From positions 868,001 through 932,000 of the forward strand of contig NZ_CP025794.1 of NCBI RefSeq assembly GCF_002906655.1: a DNA stretch of 64,000 nucleotides. Direction: 5' to 3'. Source of the stretch: Vibrio hyugaensis. GTDB lineage: Bacteria; Pseudomonadota; Gammaproteobacteria; Enterobacterales; Vibrionaceae. A program made the position numbers and the translations under genes. Positions 8,637 through 20,160 of this stretch are shown here, piece after piece; within the stretch, counting starts at the first letter, position 1, and every line of letters starts with the position of its first letter. Under the pieces are notes generated by a model. That model made no database searches. It had not been told where the DNA came from and saw only the letters and a program-made list of their open reading frames with translations.

Positions 8637-9917
8637 ATGGATCTCGCCTTCGACCGCCAGCATATCTGGCATCCTTACACTTCGACATTGACACCTCTGA
8701 CCTGCTACCCAGTAGAATCCGCAAATGGTGTTCACATTAAATTGGAAGACGGTACAGAGCTTGTCGATGGCATGTCTTCTTGGTGGTCGACGATCCACGG
8801 CTATAACCATCCGCACTTAAATCAAGCCGCTCACCAGCAGATCGATCGGGTCTCTCACGTGATGTTTGGCGGGATTACCCACCAGCCAGCAATCAGTTTG
8901 TGTAAGAAGTTGCTATCCCTCGCACCAAGTAACCTTGAACATGTATTCCTTGCCGACTCAGGCTCTGTTGCTGTAGAAGTCAGCTTGAAAATGGCGCTGC
9001 AATATTGGCATGCGAAGGGCGAACGCAGACCAAAGTTTCTTACTTTGCGACACGGTTATCACGGCGACACTTTCGCGGCAATGTCGGTTACCGACCCAGA
9101 TAACTCGATGCACTCCCTCTATAAAGGCTTTTTACCTGAGCATATCTTTGCGGAGTCACCAACTTGTGGATACTGGGACGAATGGAAGCCAGAAGATCTT
9201 GCTGACTTTGAGCACAAGATTGAGACGCACCATCAAGAACTCGCTGCGGTGATTCTAGAGCCTATCGTTCAAGGCGCCGGCGGCATGCGTATCTACCATC
9301 CAGAATTTCTCAAAGGCGTGCGTAGGCTTTGTGACAAATACGGCTTGTTATTGATTGCAGATGAGATCGCAACCGGATTTGGGCGCACAGGCAAATTGTT
9401 TGCCTGCGAACATGCAGATATTCAACCAGACATTCTGTGTGTCGGGAAAGCACTCACTGGCGGCTACATGACGCTATCAGCGACCCTAGCCAGCAAACAC
9501 GTCGCAGACACCGTTTGTGGCGGTGATGCTGGGTGTTTTATGCACGGTCCAACCTTTATGGGGAATCCACTCGCTTGTGCTGTAGCTACTGCAAGTTTGG
9601 AATTGATCGAACAAGGTGATTGGAAGCAGCAAACCCAACAAATCGAAACACTGTTTTCTGAATTACTGCCAAAACTTGAAGAATACGAGTTGGTGAAGAA
9701 CACCCGTTGGTTAGGTGCAATTGGTGTTGTAGAAACGCATCGCCCAGTGAATATGGAAACCATCCAAGCCTTGTTTGTTGAACACGGAGTTTGGATTCGT
9801 CCATTTGGCAAACTGATTTATATGATGCCGCCGTTCATCAGCAAGCCGGAAGATATTGAGAAGCTAGTTAATGCGATTGATGCTGCTTTGCAACGTAAAG
9901 ACTGCTTCGCTTCATAG
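8637..9917 (+). CDS. bioA: Adenosylmethionine-8-amino-7-oxononanoate aminotransferase BioA
   Basis: Transfers the amino group of SAM to KAPA, giving DAPA. 426 residues, class III aminotransferase. Visible: IWHPYTS at the N-terminus, DGMSSWWSTIHGYNHP, the RHGYHGDTFAAMS segment, LLIADEIATGFGRTG with the PLP aspartate, and the lysine in VGKALTGGYM. The ATG at 8637 follows a TGGAA ribosome-binding site and gives the normal start (MDLAFDRQHIWHP); an in-frame TTG at 8625 is unnecessary. Single-gene unit with its own terminator. Confidence 0.95.
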   Translation: MDLAFDRQHIWHPYTSTLTPLTCYPVESANGVHIKLEDGTELVDGMSSWWSTIHGYNHPHLNQAAHQQIDRVSHVMFGGITHQPAISLCKKLLSLAPSNLEHVFLADSGSVAVEVSLKMALQYWHAKGERRPKFLTLRHGYHGDTFAAMSVTDPDNSMHSLYKGFLPEHIFAESPTCGYWDEWKPEDLADFEHKIETHHQELAAVILEPIVQGAGGMRIYHPEFLKGVRRLCDKYGLLLIADEIATGFGRTGKLFACEHADIQPDILCVGKALTGGYMTLSATLASKHVADTVCGGDAGCFMHGPTFMGNPLACAVATASLELIEQGDWKQQTQQIETLFSELLPKLEEYELVKNTRWLGAIGVVETHRPVNMETIQALFVEHGVWIRPFGKLIYMMPPFISKPEDIEKLVNAIDAALQRKDCFAS

Positions 9918-9931
9918 TCCAATTCAACACG

Positions 9932-9966
9932 AAAACGGTTTGAGTATTAAACTCAAACCGTCTCTT
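9932..9966 (+). terminator. Rho-independent terminator of bioA
   Basis: 11-bp stem ACGGTTTGAGT with its complement, loop ATTAA, followed by a T-rich tail. Confidence 0.85.
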
Positions 9967-9986
9967 TATTTATTAGAACAGTAAAG

Positions 9987-10253
9987 CTATCGAAGTTGAC
10001 TGTCTTTACTCGCTCGTCGATTGAATAATACTTGGCGTTGAGACACCAATTCGATTGTTGACTGACATTCGATACACAAACGAACGCCTTTCATAGCAAG
10101 ACGACGCGCTTCCGGAATCTCATCACCACACTCATCGCAGTAATGGGCGCTTTCACCCTTTGTGATACTGCCACGAACACGGGAAATCTCGTCGTCTATT
10201 GTGTTTTGAATTTGTTGGCTGACGCTATCGTCGTTTGCCCACCCTACGGCCAT
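9987..10253 (-). CDS. ybiI: DksA/TraR-type C4 zinc-finger protein (YbiI-like)
   Basis: 88 residues, the same length as E. coli YbiI and with the same termini (MAVGWANDD at the start, KDSQLR at the end). The zinc finger is CDECGDEIPEARR...CIEC, four cysteines spaced as in DksA/TraR proteins, which bind the secondary channel of RNA polymerase. The long coiled-coil of DksA is missing, leaving only a short helix, so regulatory action on polymerase is a family-level inference. Stands alone. Confidence 0.88.
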   Translation of the reverse strand: MAVGWANDDSVSQQIQNTIDDEISRVRGSITKGESAHYCDECGDEIPEARRLAMKGVRLCIECQSTIELVSQRQVLFNRRASKDSQLR

Positions 10254-10390
10254 AAGCCCTCCTCGTTACTTGAATGAGAAAATCTACTTACCGTGGTAAG
10301 GTGGATGATTATATCGATTACAAATAACAAGATAATTAGGGTAAATTTGAAAACACTATTACACTTTGGTAATAATCATTCTGTAATCGA

Positions 10391-10831
10391 TTATTCGGCT
10401 CTCTCTTGGAAAAGCAATGCAAGGTGACTCATACTCCCTTCCTCACATTGGAAATACTGCGTGTGCTCTGACTCTCTCAAAGTAACACTGAGTATCTTAT
10501 CTGCCTCATTAAACTCCTCGCTAAAGTACTCACTGACTAATATGACGCGCTCACCAATACTAAATTCCAGTGACTTCTCATCTACCAACGCTCGATGGTA
10601 ATGTTCGACACTATAATCTTGAGGTTTTATCCGCTGTAAAACTGGGCTTTGATTCACAATGGACTTATTAAAGATAAGCCCGCCTTTGCCTTGCTCTATC
10701 GAAATACTAAAGTTCATAGTTTGGTTTACCGCGCATTCAAAGACTTTTCTATGCGAGGTGTTAGCAACAGCAAACGTGCTCATCATGGCAGCACCTAAAC
10801 CCCAAATAACCACCAATCGTTTCATTACCAT
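10391..10831 (-). CDS. Secreted protein of unknown function
   Basis: 146 residues. A signal peptide is likely (MVMKRLVVIWGLGAAMMSTFAVANT, cleavage after AVA near residue 23). The mature part has two cysteines (FECAVNQ and FQCEEGS) that could form one disulfide and is otherwise beta-rich in appearance. The start overlaps the 3' end of the upstream gene by seven bases, so the two secreted proteins are coupled. The internal ATG two codons on is an alternative start. No family recognised. Confidence 0.65.
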   Translation of the reverse strand: MVMKRLVVIWGLGAAMMSTFAVANTSHRKVFECAVNQTMNFSISIEQGKGGLIFNKSIVNQSPVLQRIKPQDYSVEHYHRALVDEKSLEFSIGERVILVSEYFSEEFNEADKILSVTLRESEHTQYFQCEEGSMSHLALLFQERAE

Positions 10832-11556
10832 TCAGACAACACAGTAAATAGCGCTTGTTCAGACATACGGGTTAATACATACCCATGTGAAGATGAATAA
10901 GAGCCACTGAGTACACTATTCTCTTTCGTAATAACGATATCTTCGATGCCATCAAGATTGTAATCACCTTTTGCTACAACCGTAATAACTTGAAAACCGT
11001 CAGTCGAGTCGTAGTACTCCGCTCTCAATTCGCTGACGATCCGAGTTCTTTGGATGTGGTCCGCTTCATCCCACGTTGATAGCTTCTTTGCTTTCTTCGC
11101 ACTCTCGTCAGAAATAACAAAAGCAAGCGCACTTGGAGCTAAACTAGGAAAGCTATCATCTAACTTAAAATCCGATATAAATGAGCGCTTAGAGGCAGCT
11201 AACTTTGCCATCTCACTCCATGTTTGACACTGTGTTAAGTACGCTTTAAACGCACCGTATTCATAAGCTTTAGCCGCAGTAAAGCCCGCTGAGTTTGCAG
11301 TAGCTAAGTCTTTGCAATTAGACACTGAGTTTGTGTCATCAGACGCACTTCTCAACTCAAGCTCATACCCCCAGTCTAGTGAATTACGCAGCTGCATATT
11401 TTCTTTGGAAGGTTGCGCTACTTCGCGCGCGAAAAAGAGGTCGGTTCGCTCACTATCTAAGTAACGAGGCTGAATAAATTCACTTGCGACGACACTCTCG
11501 CTAGCGAGCAAGGTGAGCGCAAAAGTAGCAAGCAATGAAAAATGGTTTAGTGACAT
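10825..11556 (-). CDS. Secreted protein with FG-GAP-like calcium loop, unknown function
   Basis: 243 residues from the ATG at 11556. Residues 1-25 look like a signal peptide (NHFSLLATFALTLLASESVVAS). Near the C-terminus, GDYNLDGIEDIVITKEN matches the D-x-N-x-D-G-x-x-D calcium-binding loop seen in FG-GAP/dockerin-like proteins. Two cysteines (NCKDLA and TQCQTW) may pair. It is translated just before the 146-residue secreted protein, and the pair probably works together in the periplasm or outside. An in-frame TTG at 11577 is less likely as start. Confidence 0.65.
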   Translation of the reverse strand: MSLNHFSLLATFALTLLASESVVASEFIQPRYLDSERTDLFFAREVAQPSKENMQLRNSLDWGYELELRSASDDTNSVSNCKDLATANSAGFTAAKAYEYGAFKAYLTQCQTWSEMAKLAASKRSFISDFKLDDSFPSLAPSALAFVISDESAKKAKKLSTWDEADHIQRTRIVSELRAEYYDSTDGFQVITVVAKGDYNLDGIEDIVITKENSVLSGSYSSSHGYVLTRMSEQALFTVLSEW

Positions 11557-11723
11557 AACGTTTAGCAACAAGGACAAATAAGGCCGTTAGATTGTCACGT
11601 TGAAAACCGCTTAGAAAAATATCATTTGTTACGCACTATCAGATTCTGGGCGAACTCATCATTACACGGTGCATTAATATACAAACAGTACGTTTTCACG
11701 CGACGCAGATAACAAAAAACCCA

Positions 11724-11733
11724 GCACTGAGGC
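11724..11733. repeat. Left 10-bp target duplication of the IS50-like element
   Basis: GCACTGAGGC, identical to 13239-13248. It contains the loop and part of one arm of the original serS terminator (stem AAAACCCAGC/GCTGGGTTTT). Confidence 0.9.
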
Positions 11734-11734
11734 C

Positions 11735-11769
11735 TGTCTCTTGATCACAAGTCTAGTGATCAAGAGACA
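11735..11769. repeat. 14-bp perfect hairpin at the left end of the IS50-like element
   Basis: TGTCTCTTGATCAC, seven-base loop, then its complement. One arm is the terminal repeat; the other lies in the transposase 3' coding sequence, and the stop codon falls in the loop. Confidence 0.85.
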
Positions 11770-13132
11770 TTGCGAGTTCGTAGCCTTCAAGGATGGTTTG
11801 TAGTTTAAACCATCCTTCCCAAAGCACCTTTATTGAAGCTCTACCCGTCCTCTTGGTATCTTTCCAACCGCCTAATTTAGCGAGATTTTTGTACGCCCAG
11901 CCCATATCGGGCACTTCTTTAGGTAACGTCTTACTTTCTAGTTTCAACCACAGTAGCTTCCAAGCTTTTTTGCCCAATACCTTTTCACAACTTTCTTTCG
12001 TTAGCTCATCAACTTCTTTAATGAAGCGTAACGCCAATAAACGCGTAGCAACAAAGGCATAGATGACACTTAATCTCTCTAAGTTATCTTTACTTTGTAG
12101 CCTGAGTGACTCCACATCTGTCCCTTCACTTTTCCAGACTTTATGAAAATCTTCAATCAGCCATCTGCGCTCGTAATAACCGATAATTCTCATAGCGTCT
12201 TCAACGTTGTTTATTGGCTCCGACGTCAAGAGGTGCCATGCTAACTTGTCTTTTGATGTCCCTTGCTCAAGGCAACCAACATAATAAACAGGTATGCCTG
12301 CGTGCTCTTTTTTGTTTGCCGGAGCCTTTAATGTCACCTGACCATATTTAACATCAAGCTTTACATCTCTCGCTTTTCTCCCTCCTTTTTGGGGGATGGT
12401 AAGCTCTTTTGTCTCGACGCTTGGTAACGCTTGCGCATAGTCGTAAAGCTTTTGAGCGTGCTCTTCTAGACAACGACTTTGCATTGAACGAACGACAAAA
12501 CGCTGCTGATGTTGACGTTTATAAGTTAAGTATTCGAATAGGTCAGCTTCTCGGTCACAGACCGAGATAACATCTAACATTTTATCCCCTAGGCGTTCAA
12601 CGACACGGCGAGAAGCTTGCTCCCATTTGTAACTCTCTTTCTCCTTATAAGGACGAGTCGCGTGTTGGTGCTTTTGCCCACGCTTAGTAATATCTCGGCT
12701 CCATCGTTGCTGCTCTATCAGGCCAACAATGGTCTGACTTTGTGGTGCAAAAAGTAACGTCGAATGTACGTGGAGAGCTCGAATTCTATCGCCTTGATTC
12801 GTGTGCCCGAGTTCATCTTTTATACTTCGATGCGGAAAACTGAGCGTTGTTGTATCTTCAAGCGCGAGTAATTCCTCATGCTCGTTAGCTCGGGATACAG
12901 TTGATTGAAAGCCTGCTTCTGCGATGTCTTTTGCATCGATGTTTTCATTGCGGATAAAGCGATATGCACCTTCCATATCGGCGGGAGAAAAAGGAAGTTT
13001 AGCCACGGAGACTCCTGGTTGATTAGCAATGGAAGTCGCTAAACTGATGAGGCGTTGTGTTCTTCGAGGGTCTTTAAGTTGTGCTTGTCCAAATTGTTCT
13101 TGTGCCCAAAGTTTAGCGTCTGAGTGTGTCAT
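11753..13132 (-). CDS. IS4-family transposase, IS50/Tn5-like
   Basis: 459 residues, close to the 476 of Tn5 transposase. The N-terminal DNA-binding region (WAQEQFGQAQLKDPRRTQRLISLA) is followed by the DDE core: LLALEDTTTLSF gives the first aspartate, VISVCDREADLFEYL the second, and YERRWLIEDFHKVWKSEGT the YREK-like glutamate region. C-terminal helices for dimerisation follow. No disruption is seen. The last five codons (MSLDH) are encoded by a reverse copy of the terminal repeat. Confidence 0.93.
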   Translation of the reverse strand: MTHSDAKLWAQEQFGQAQLKDPRRTQRLISLATSIANQPGVSVAKLPFSPADMEGAYRFIRNENIDAKDIAEAGFQSTVSRANEHEELLALEDTTTLSFPHRSIKDELGHTNQGDRIRALHVHSTLLFAPQSQTIVGLIEQQRWSRDITKRGQKHQHATRPYKEKESYKWEQASRRVVERLGDKMLDVISVCDREADLFEYLTYKRQHQQRFVVRSMQSRCLEEHAQKLYDYAQALPSVETKELTIPQKGGRKARDVKLDVKYGQVTLKAPANKKEHAGIPVYYVGCLEQGTSKDKLAWHLLTSEPINNVEDAMRIIGYYERRWLIEDFHKVWKSEGTDVESLRLQSKDNLERLSVIYAFVATRLLALRFIKEVDELTKESCEKVLGKKAWKLLWLKLESKTLPKEVPDMGWAYKNLAKLGGWKDTKRTGRASIKVLWEGWFKLQTILEGYELAMSLDH

Positions 13133-13190
13133 CTTAGTGTTTCAGTAAGGATTACTAAGTGATCAGATCGCACACACGTGAAAGAGTTCA

Positions 13191-13223
13191 AAAAAAATCC
13201 CCAAGCTACAAGCTTGGGGATTT
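13191..13223 (-). terminator. Terminator inside the right end of the IS50-like element
   Basis: Stem AAATCCCCAAGCT with its complement around a three-base loop, with a run of seven T on the minus strand. It would stop transcripts entering from serS and so replaces the terminator the element disrupted. Confidence 0.8.
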
Positions 13224-13238
13224 GTGTATAAGAGACAG

Positions 13239-13248
13239 GCACTGAGGC
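13239..13248. repeat. Right 10-bp target duplication of the IS50-like element
   Basis: GCACTGAGGC, identical to 11724-11733. Confidence 0.9.
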
Positions 13249-13277
13249 TGGGTTTTGATGTTCTAGTGGTTAATGCA

Positions 13278-14639
<1,362 letters not shown>

Positions 14640-14676
14640 TTAAAAAAATTTACTGAACAAATGTATCCAAAAACGC

Positions 14677-16026
14677 CTACTTTTCATAGCGCTTTTGTGG
14701 GCTATTTGCGTCTAAAGTAGCCAAGTAATCTAACTTTTCGCCGATTTTGGTCTCTAGACCACGATTTGTCGGCTGATAGTACCTACGATCGCCCATTTCA
14801 GGTGGCAAATATTGCTCACCAGCAGCGTAAGCGCCAGGCTCATCGTGCGCGTAACGATACTCTGCCCCATAACCCATATCTTTCATCAAACTGGTTGGTG
14901 CGTTTCGAAGGTGATGCGGCACTTCATATTCAGGTAAGTTATGAGCGTCCGTGAGCGCTTGTTTCCACGCCACATATACCGCATTACTTTTTGGCGCACA
15001 CGCTAAGTACACGATCGCCTGTGCAATCGCACGTTCACCTTCTGCTGGACCAACACGGGTAAAGCAATCCCAAGCAGACAGTGCCACTTGCATTGCGCGA
15101 GGGTCAGCGTTGCCTACATCTTCAGAAGCAATCGCCAATAAACGTCGAGCAATGTACAAAGGATCACAGCCAGCAGCAATCATACGCGCAGACCAATACA
15201 GCGCGGCATCAGGGTTAGAGCCACGAATCGACTTGTGTACAGCAGAAATAAGGTCGTACCAAATATCGCCCTTGTTATCGAAACGGGAAACCTTCTCTCC
15301 CGCCACTTCAGCAAGCAGCCTTAAGCTTATCTCTTTTTCGCCTTGCTCATTGTCCTCTGCCATATCGTAGAGTAGCTCAAGGTAATTGAGAGACATACGA
15401 GCGTCGCCGTTAACCAGCTCAGCTAAACGGTCCAGTACATTGTCGGCAAAGTTCGCAGGCGTATTACCAAGGCCGCGTTGTTTGTCGTTAATCGCTTGAT
15501 TCAGTGCCAGTGAGATTTCATCCTTATCGAGAGACGTCAGCTTGTACACGCGAGCACGAGACAACAATGCGTTATTCAGCTCAAACGATGGGTTCTCTGT
15601 CGTCGCACCGATAAAAGTCACCGTGCCATCTTCGATATGTGGCAAAAACGCGTCTTGCTGTGATTTATTAAAGCGATGCACCTCATCCACGAATAGGATG
15701 GTACGACGACCCGCCATTTTGTTCTCACGCGCTTTCTCGATAGCAGCACGAATCTCTTTCACGCCTGAGGTCACAGCTGATACACGTTCTACTTCTGCGT
15801 TGGCGTAGTTTGCCGCCACTTCCGCTAGCGTCGTCTTACCTGTGCCCGGAGGCCCCCACAGAATCATGGAGTGAATATGTCCAGCCTCTAACGCACGGCG
15901 TAGCGGCTTGCCAGGATCTAAAATGTGCTGCTGACCGATGTACTGTTCAATCGTTTCCGGTCTCATACGTGCAGCAAGGGGACGAAAATCTTCGTCCCCC
16001 GAGAAATCTAATGTGTAATTGCTCAC
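14677..16026 (-). CDS. rarA: Replication-associated recombination protein RarA (MgsA)
   Basis: 449-residue AAA+ ATPase related to clamp loaders, acting at stalled forks. Walker [14 protein letters not shown] is near residue 59, Walker [16 protein letters not shown] near 113, sensor 1 [10 protein letters not shown] near 140. The C-terminal MgsA domain ([31 protein letters not shown]) is complete. Seven bases separate it from the lolA stop, so lolA-rarA form an operon, with serS 91 bases further downstream. Confidence 0.95.
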   Translation of the reverse strand: MSNYTLDFSGDEDFRPLAARMRPETIEQYIGQQHILDPGKPLRRALEAGHIHSMILWGPPGTGKTTLAEVAANYANAEVERVSAVTSGVKEIRAAIEKARENKMAGRRTILFVDEVHRFNKSQQDAFLPHIEDGTVTFIGATTENPSFELNNALLSRARVYKLTSLDKDEISLALNQAINDKQRGLGNTPANFADNVLDRLAELVNGDARMSLNYLELLYDMAEDNEQGEKEISLRLLAEVAGEKVSRFDNKGDIWYDLISAVHKSIRGSNPDAALYWSARMIAAGCDPLYIARRLLAIASEDVGNADPRAMQVALSAWDCFTRVGPAEGERAIAQAIVYLACAPKSNAVYVAWKQALTDAHNLPEYEVPHHLRNAPTSLMKDMGYGAEYRYAHDEPGAYAAGEQYLPPEMGDRRYYQPTNRGLETKIGEKLDYLATLDANSPQKRYEK

Positions 16027-16032
16027 TACCTA

Positions 16033-16659
16033 TTAATTCCTTTGGTCATCCACTTCCACACCATCTGGAATTGTGAATGTAAATCTGTCTGCTTTGGGTT
16101 TACCAAGCTTCACATTTTTGAACGTGAACAAGCCTTTTTGCCCATCTTGTTCCACTACATTGAAGCCTTTTACCACACCTTTGGCATCAATATTAATCTG
16201 GAATTGACCTTGTGTGGAGTCTACCGCCGTAGGAATGAGGGTGAATTCGTCACCTTTTTGCGAAATCTTGTAGTTATCCCAATCACTTGCACGATTACGA
16301 GTTAACAAAACAAATGGCGTTTGCTCAGTAGCTTGTTCTTGCCAGTAAATACTCACTTGCTCGATAAATGGGCTGTAGTACCACAACGTTTTACCATCAG
16401 AGACAAGCAAGTTCTCATCCGGGAATGTGGTGCTCCAACGGAACAGACTTGGACGAGAAATCTCAACCGTTCCTTCCCCTTCCATGACGGTTTCACCTTC
16501 AGGACTGATGACCTGTTGAGAAAAATCCGCACTGAAGCCTTCGTTTATCGCTAGGCGTTTGCTTAGTTCATCTTTTGGAGACGCTGCATGTGCAGTTGAA
16601 AAGAGAGAGAAGCTTAAAACAAGCGCAGAGAATAGTTTCGCTGGAAATAGTTTTTTCAT
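16033..16659 (-). CDS. lolA: Outer-membrane lipoprotein carrier LolA
   Basis: Periplasmic chaperone carrying lipoproteins from LolCDE to LolB. 208 residues. The signal peptide ends near residue 25 (FSTAHAAS). The mature part carries family features: [54 protein letters not shown], and a C-terminal QPKADRF-like segment ([19 protein letters not shown]). Between ftsK (75 bases upstream) and rarA (7 bases downstream). Confidence 0.95.
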   Translation of the reverse strand: MKKLFPAKLFSALVLSFSLFSTAHAASPKDELSKRLAINEGFSADFSQQVISPEGETVMEGEGTVEISRPSLFRWSTTFPDENLLVSDGKTLWYYSPFIEQVSIYWQEQATEQTPFVLLTRNRASDWDNYKISQKGDEFTLIPTAVDSTQGQFQINIDAKGVVKGFNVVEQDGQKGLFTFKNVKLGKPKADRFTFTIPDGVEVDDQRN

Positions 16660-16733
16660 TCAGATACCTATCAGAGGGTCAAAGACCTAAAGTTGCTCAC
16701 CTCAGTTCGACTGAGGTGAGTAAGACAAGTTCA

Positions 16734-19700
16734 TTAATCTTTTGGTGGCGCAGGAGCAAGGACTTCGCGGTTTCCGTTATGGCCCGGCGCACTCACGATG
16801 CCTTGTGCTTCCAGTTGCTCTACGATACGCGCAGCTCGGTTGTAACCAATCTTGAATCGACGTTGAACGCCCGATACAGAACCGCGACGAGACTGAACGA
16901 CGTGTTCCACAACTTGATCGAACAATGGATCGACTTCTTCGTCAGATTCCATTTGTTCACCCGGTAGCAAGGCTTCAGGACCTTGGTCACCACTGATGAT
17001 TTCATCAATGTAGTTTGGCTTACCGCGCGCTTTCCAGTTATTTACAACAGCATGAACATCATCATCCGATGCAAAAGCACCGTGAACACGTGTCGTATGA
17101 CTAGAACCAGGCGGTAAGTAAAGCATATCACCCATACCAAGTAGCGACTCTGCGCCACCTTGGTCAAGAATGGTACGTGAGTCGGTCTTCGTCGATACCG
17201 TAAACGCAACACGAGTTGGGATGTTTGCTTTAATGAGACCAGTAATTACATCAACCGATGGACGCTGAGTCGCAAGGATTAAGTGAATACCTGCTGCACG
17301 AGCTTTCTGAGCAAGACGCGCAATCAGTTCTTCAACTTTCTTACCCACAACCATCATAAGGTCGGCAAATTCATCGACAACCACAACGATGTAAGGCAGT
17401 TTTTCTAGCAACGGCGGCTCAGTATCCATACTGTCGCCTTCTTGCCAGAATGGGTCGTGAATTGGGTGGCCAGCATCTGCTGCCATCTTCAACTTCTCGT
17501 TAAAGCCTTTCACGTTACGCACGCCCAATGCAGACATCAGTTTGTAACGACGCTCCATCTCGCCTACACACCAACGTAGTGCGTTAGACGCATCTTTCAT
17601 ATCAGTTACAACTTCAGAAAGAAGATGAGGAATACCTTCGTAGATTGAAAGCTCCAACATTTTAGGGTCGATCATGATGAAACGTAGGTCTTCTGGAGAC
17701 GCTTTGTAAAGCATACTCAAGATCATCACGTTTACACCGACTGATTTACCAGAACCAGTGGTACCAGCAACCAGCACGTGAGGCATCTTCGCAATGTCGG
17801 CAATCACCGCTTCACCCGCGATGTCTTGACCAAGAACGACCGTTGTTGGTGACGTGGCTTGTTCAAACTGAGGGCTACTGATTACATCAGATAGGAATAC
17901 CGTCTGACGGCTCATGTTAGGAAGCTCTAGACCGATGTATGGTTTACCCGGAATCACTTCAACAACACGCACGGCCATAGCAGAAAGTGCACGCGCTAAG
18001 TCCATTGATAGACCAGAGATTCGACTTACTTTCACACCCGGAGCCAAATCTAGCTCAAAACGAGTGATAACCGGACCTGGGTAAATCCCCACAACATCCG
18101 CTTTGATTTTGTAGTCTGCAAGCTTGGTTTCAACCAAACGAGCCACTTGTTCTAGCGCATCACGATCAATAAAGTTTTCACGTTTCTCAGGGTGGTACAA
18201 CAATTCAATAGTCGGCAATGGCTCTTCTGGTACTGGCAAGTTTTGATCTTGCTGTACCAAGAACGGGTTTTGCTTCGCCGCGACCTTCGCTTGAGCACTC
18301 GAAACCAGATTTTGGAACGCTGCTACGTCTTGATCGCCTTCTTGAACTTCTTCTACCTCGACTTCTTGAGGAGCAGGTTCAAACGTTGCCGAAGGTGCCT
18401 GCGGTTGAGCTTGAGGTTGAACGGCAACTTGCGGTTGCACATTCTGAGTTGGTGTTACTGTTGATTGCTGTGGTTCAGCGTGAACAGGTTGAGCTTGATG
18501 AACAGTTTGCGGTGCTACGAATTCATCTTCTTCATCCAATACATCAAAGTTAGAAATCGTTGGTTCGATGTGTTGGTTCGGCTCTGTCTGTTCAGTGATG
18601 TTATCAAGAGAAGCCGAATCAATCATTGGCTCATCTTGCTGATGTACTGTGTCTTGAGCAACATAAGACTGCTGAATTTGCTCCGCTTCGAACTGCTCGT
18701 ATTCAGAGTACATTGATTCATGCTCAACAGGCTCAGACACAAAAGGTTCAGCTTGAGCGATCTGCTCACGTTGCACATACGGTTCAGCCTGAACGTCAAC
18801 TTGAGGTTGAACTGGCGCTTGGTATGAAGCTTGTTCTGATTGCGCAGCATAAGCAGGCTGAACAGGTGTCGGCTCAATAGGTTGCTGTATCGGCGCTGCG
18901 ACATTTTCTTGTGCAACTGGCACTGGTTGAACTTCATCCGCCCAGTCATCCGCTTGTTGTGCCGCGGCTTCTAACTCTTCAATCGTGACATTAAGTTGCT
19001 TAGTGCGTTCAACCGTTGGGTCCACGTTGTCAGTGTTTACTGCTTGAACAGGCTCAACAGGCTGTGCTTGAACAGGTGCCGCTTGAGCAGCAGTTTGAGC
19101 AATAGAGGCAGGGATAACAACTGACTGCGGAGCAGGCTCGGCCGGTTTCGGTGAAACAGACTGAGATGTAGCTTGTTCTGCCGCCGCGGATTGAGGCATG
19201 TAGATTGGGTACTCATGCGCAGGAACCGACTCTTTTGGTTCATCCACTTCGTACGCGGTTAAGTGCGGTAGCGGCTCATCTTCCAGATCGTCACCACGAC
19301 GTTTCGTCATAACACGATCGTCAACAAACTCATCCAATTGTGGTTCTAGCGTTTCTTGCTCTGAGCCACGTGCCTTATTAGTGACTGCAGCAATCAGACC
19401 CAAAGCGCGATCGCCAAGCCACTCGACAATTTTTAACCAAGAGATACCACTAAATAGCGTAAAGCCTGCGCCCCACAAGAACAGTAATACCAAGGTTGTG
19501 CCAAGCACATTCAACGTTGGTAACGCGAGACTCGTCAGCACATCACCAACAACACCGCCAGAAGAGAAATACCAAATGTCGTCAAAGTTAATGTCTGCAA
19601 GACCACAGCTGGTAAGAATAAGGATAACTAAACCTAATAGACGGGTTCCCCACAGCATTAGGTCAATTGGATCGTCCTCTGAGCGTTTACGACAGATCAC

Positions 19701-20009
19701 CCATGCCCCTGCAGTAAGCAAGAATGGCAGTGGATACGCTAGGGAACCAAATGTGAAAAATAGCGTGTCGGCAAGCCAAGCGCCGAACAAACCACCAGCG
19801 TTATCGATCTCTCCGCCCCAAGCAGTTTGGGACCAAGACGGATCGGCTGGGCTAAACGTAAATAGTGCAACGGCCAACAATACCGAACTAAGAACGCCAA
19901 CGATAAAGCAGCACTCTTTTAAGCGTTGGAAGCCATTAAGACGCGAAGACTGAGGCTCTTCACTGGTTTTGATGATGGTTTCGACTTTCTTTGCGTTCTC
20001 TTTGAACAT
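16734..20009 (-). CDS. ftsK: DNA translocase FtsK
   Basis: 1091 residues. Division-septum DNA pump that clears chromosome termini and activates XerCD at dif. Four to five N-terminal membrane segments lie within about residues 30-200. A long low-complexity linker rich in Gln, Pro, Val and Glu spans about residues 220-590. The motor follows, with Walker [15 protein letters not shown], Walker [15 protein letters not shown], and a C-terminal winged-helix gamma domain ([24 protein letters not shown]) that reads KOPS sequences. Shorter than E. coli FtsK (1329) because of the linker. Confidence 0.97.
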   Translation of the reverse strand: MFKENAKKVETIIKTSEEPQSSRLNGFQRLKECCFIVGVLSSVLLAVALFTFSPADPSWSQTAWGGEIDNAGGLFGAWLADTLFFTFGSLAYPLPFLLTAGAWVICRKRSEDDPIDLMLWGTRLLGLVILILTSCGLADINFDDIWYFSSGGVVGDVLTSLALPTLNVLGTTLVLLFLWGAGFTLFSGISWLKIVEWLGDRALGLIAAVTNKARGSEQETLEPQLDEFVDDRVMTKRRGDDLEDEPLPHLTAYEVDEPKESVPAHEYPIYMPQSAAAEQATSQSVSPKPAEPAPQSVVIPASIAQTAAQAAPVQAQPVEPVQAVNTDNVDPTVERTKQLNVTIEELEAAAQQADDWADEVQPVPVAQENVAAPIQQPIEPTPVQPAYAAQSEQASYQAPVQPQVDVQAEPYVQREQIAQAEPFVSEPVEHESMYSEYEQFEAEQIQQSYVAQDTVHQQDEPMIDSASLDNITEQTEPNQHIEPTISNFDVLDEEDEFVAPQTVHQAQPVHAEPQQSTVTPTQNVQPQVAVQPQAQPQAPSATFEPAPQEVEVEEVQEGDQDVAAFQNLVSSAQAKVAAKQNPFLVQQDQNLPVPEEPLPTIELLYHPEKRENFIDRDALEQVARLVETKLADYKIKADVVGIYPGPVITRFELDLAPGVKVSRISGLSMDLARALSAMAVRVVEVIPGKPYIGLELPNMSRQTVFLSDVISSPQFEQATSPTTVVLGQDIAGEAVIADIAKMPHVLVAGTTGSGKSVGVNVMILSMLYKASPEDLRFIMIDPKMLELSIYEGIPHLLSEVVTDMKDASNALRWCVGEMERRYKLMSALGVRNVKGFNEKLKMAADAGHPIHDPFWQEGDSMDTEPPLLEKLPYIVVVVDEFADLMMVVGKKVEELIARLAQKARAAGIHLILATQRPSVDVITGLIKANIPTRVAFTVSTKTDSRTILDQGGAESLLGMGDMLYLPPGSSHTTRVHGAFASDDDVHAVVNNWKARGKPNYIDEIISGDQGPEALLPGEQMESDEEVDPLFDQVVEHVVQSRRGSVSGVQRRFKIGYNRAARIVEQLEAQGIVSAPGHNGNREVLAPAPPKD

Positions 20010-20052
20010 AAATCAACTTGAATATGGAAATGAATTAGGAATAAGCAAAACA

Positions 20053-20078
20053 TTCCGAGCGGCAAAAGCCGCTCGGTA
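20053..20078 (-). terminator. Hairpin between lrp and ftsK
   Basis: 9-bp GC-rich stem CCGAGCGGC with AAAA loop; on the minus strand a short T-containing tail follows. A second weaker hairpin (GAAAGCGG, 20125-20149) lies closer to lrp. Together they probably end the lrp transcript. Confidence 0.6.
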
Positions 20079-20160
20079 AATTGATTTAACCATATCAAAG
20101 AGAAAAACCCAATTACTCTATCGAGAAAGCGGAAGCATTTACCGCTTTCTTTGCAAGAAT

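Larger units (their letters stand above)
11734..13238 (-). mobile_element. IS4-family (IS50-like) insertion sequence, complete
   Basis: 1505 bp. The ends resemble the 19-bp ends of Tn5/IS50: CTGTCTCTTGATCACAAGT at the left and, on the complement, CTGTCTCTTATACACAAAT at the right. Flanked by perfect 10-bp direct repeats (GCACTGAGGC). One transposase gene on the minus strand. A terminator lies just inside the right end (13191-13223) and a 14-bp perfect hairpin lies at the left end (11735-11769). Joining the flanks after removing one repeat restores a terminator hairpin downstream of serS. Confidence 0.92.

Noticed and set aside
9464..9811. 115-codon frame antisense to bioA.
   Set aside because: Shadow of the bioA coding sequence.
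18192..18880. Overlapping long frames on the plus strand opposite ftsK, and Leu/Gln-rich frames on the minus strand.
   Set aside because: They arise from the low-complexity Gln/Pro linker of FtsK in other frames and have no ribosome-binding sites.
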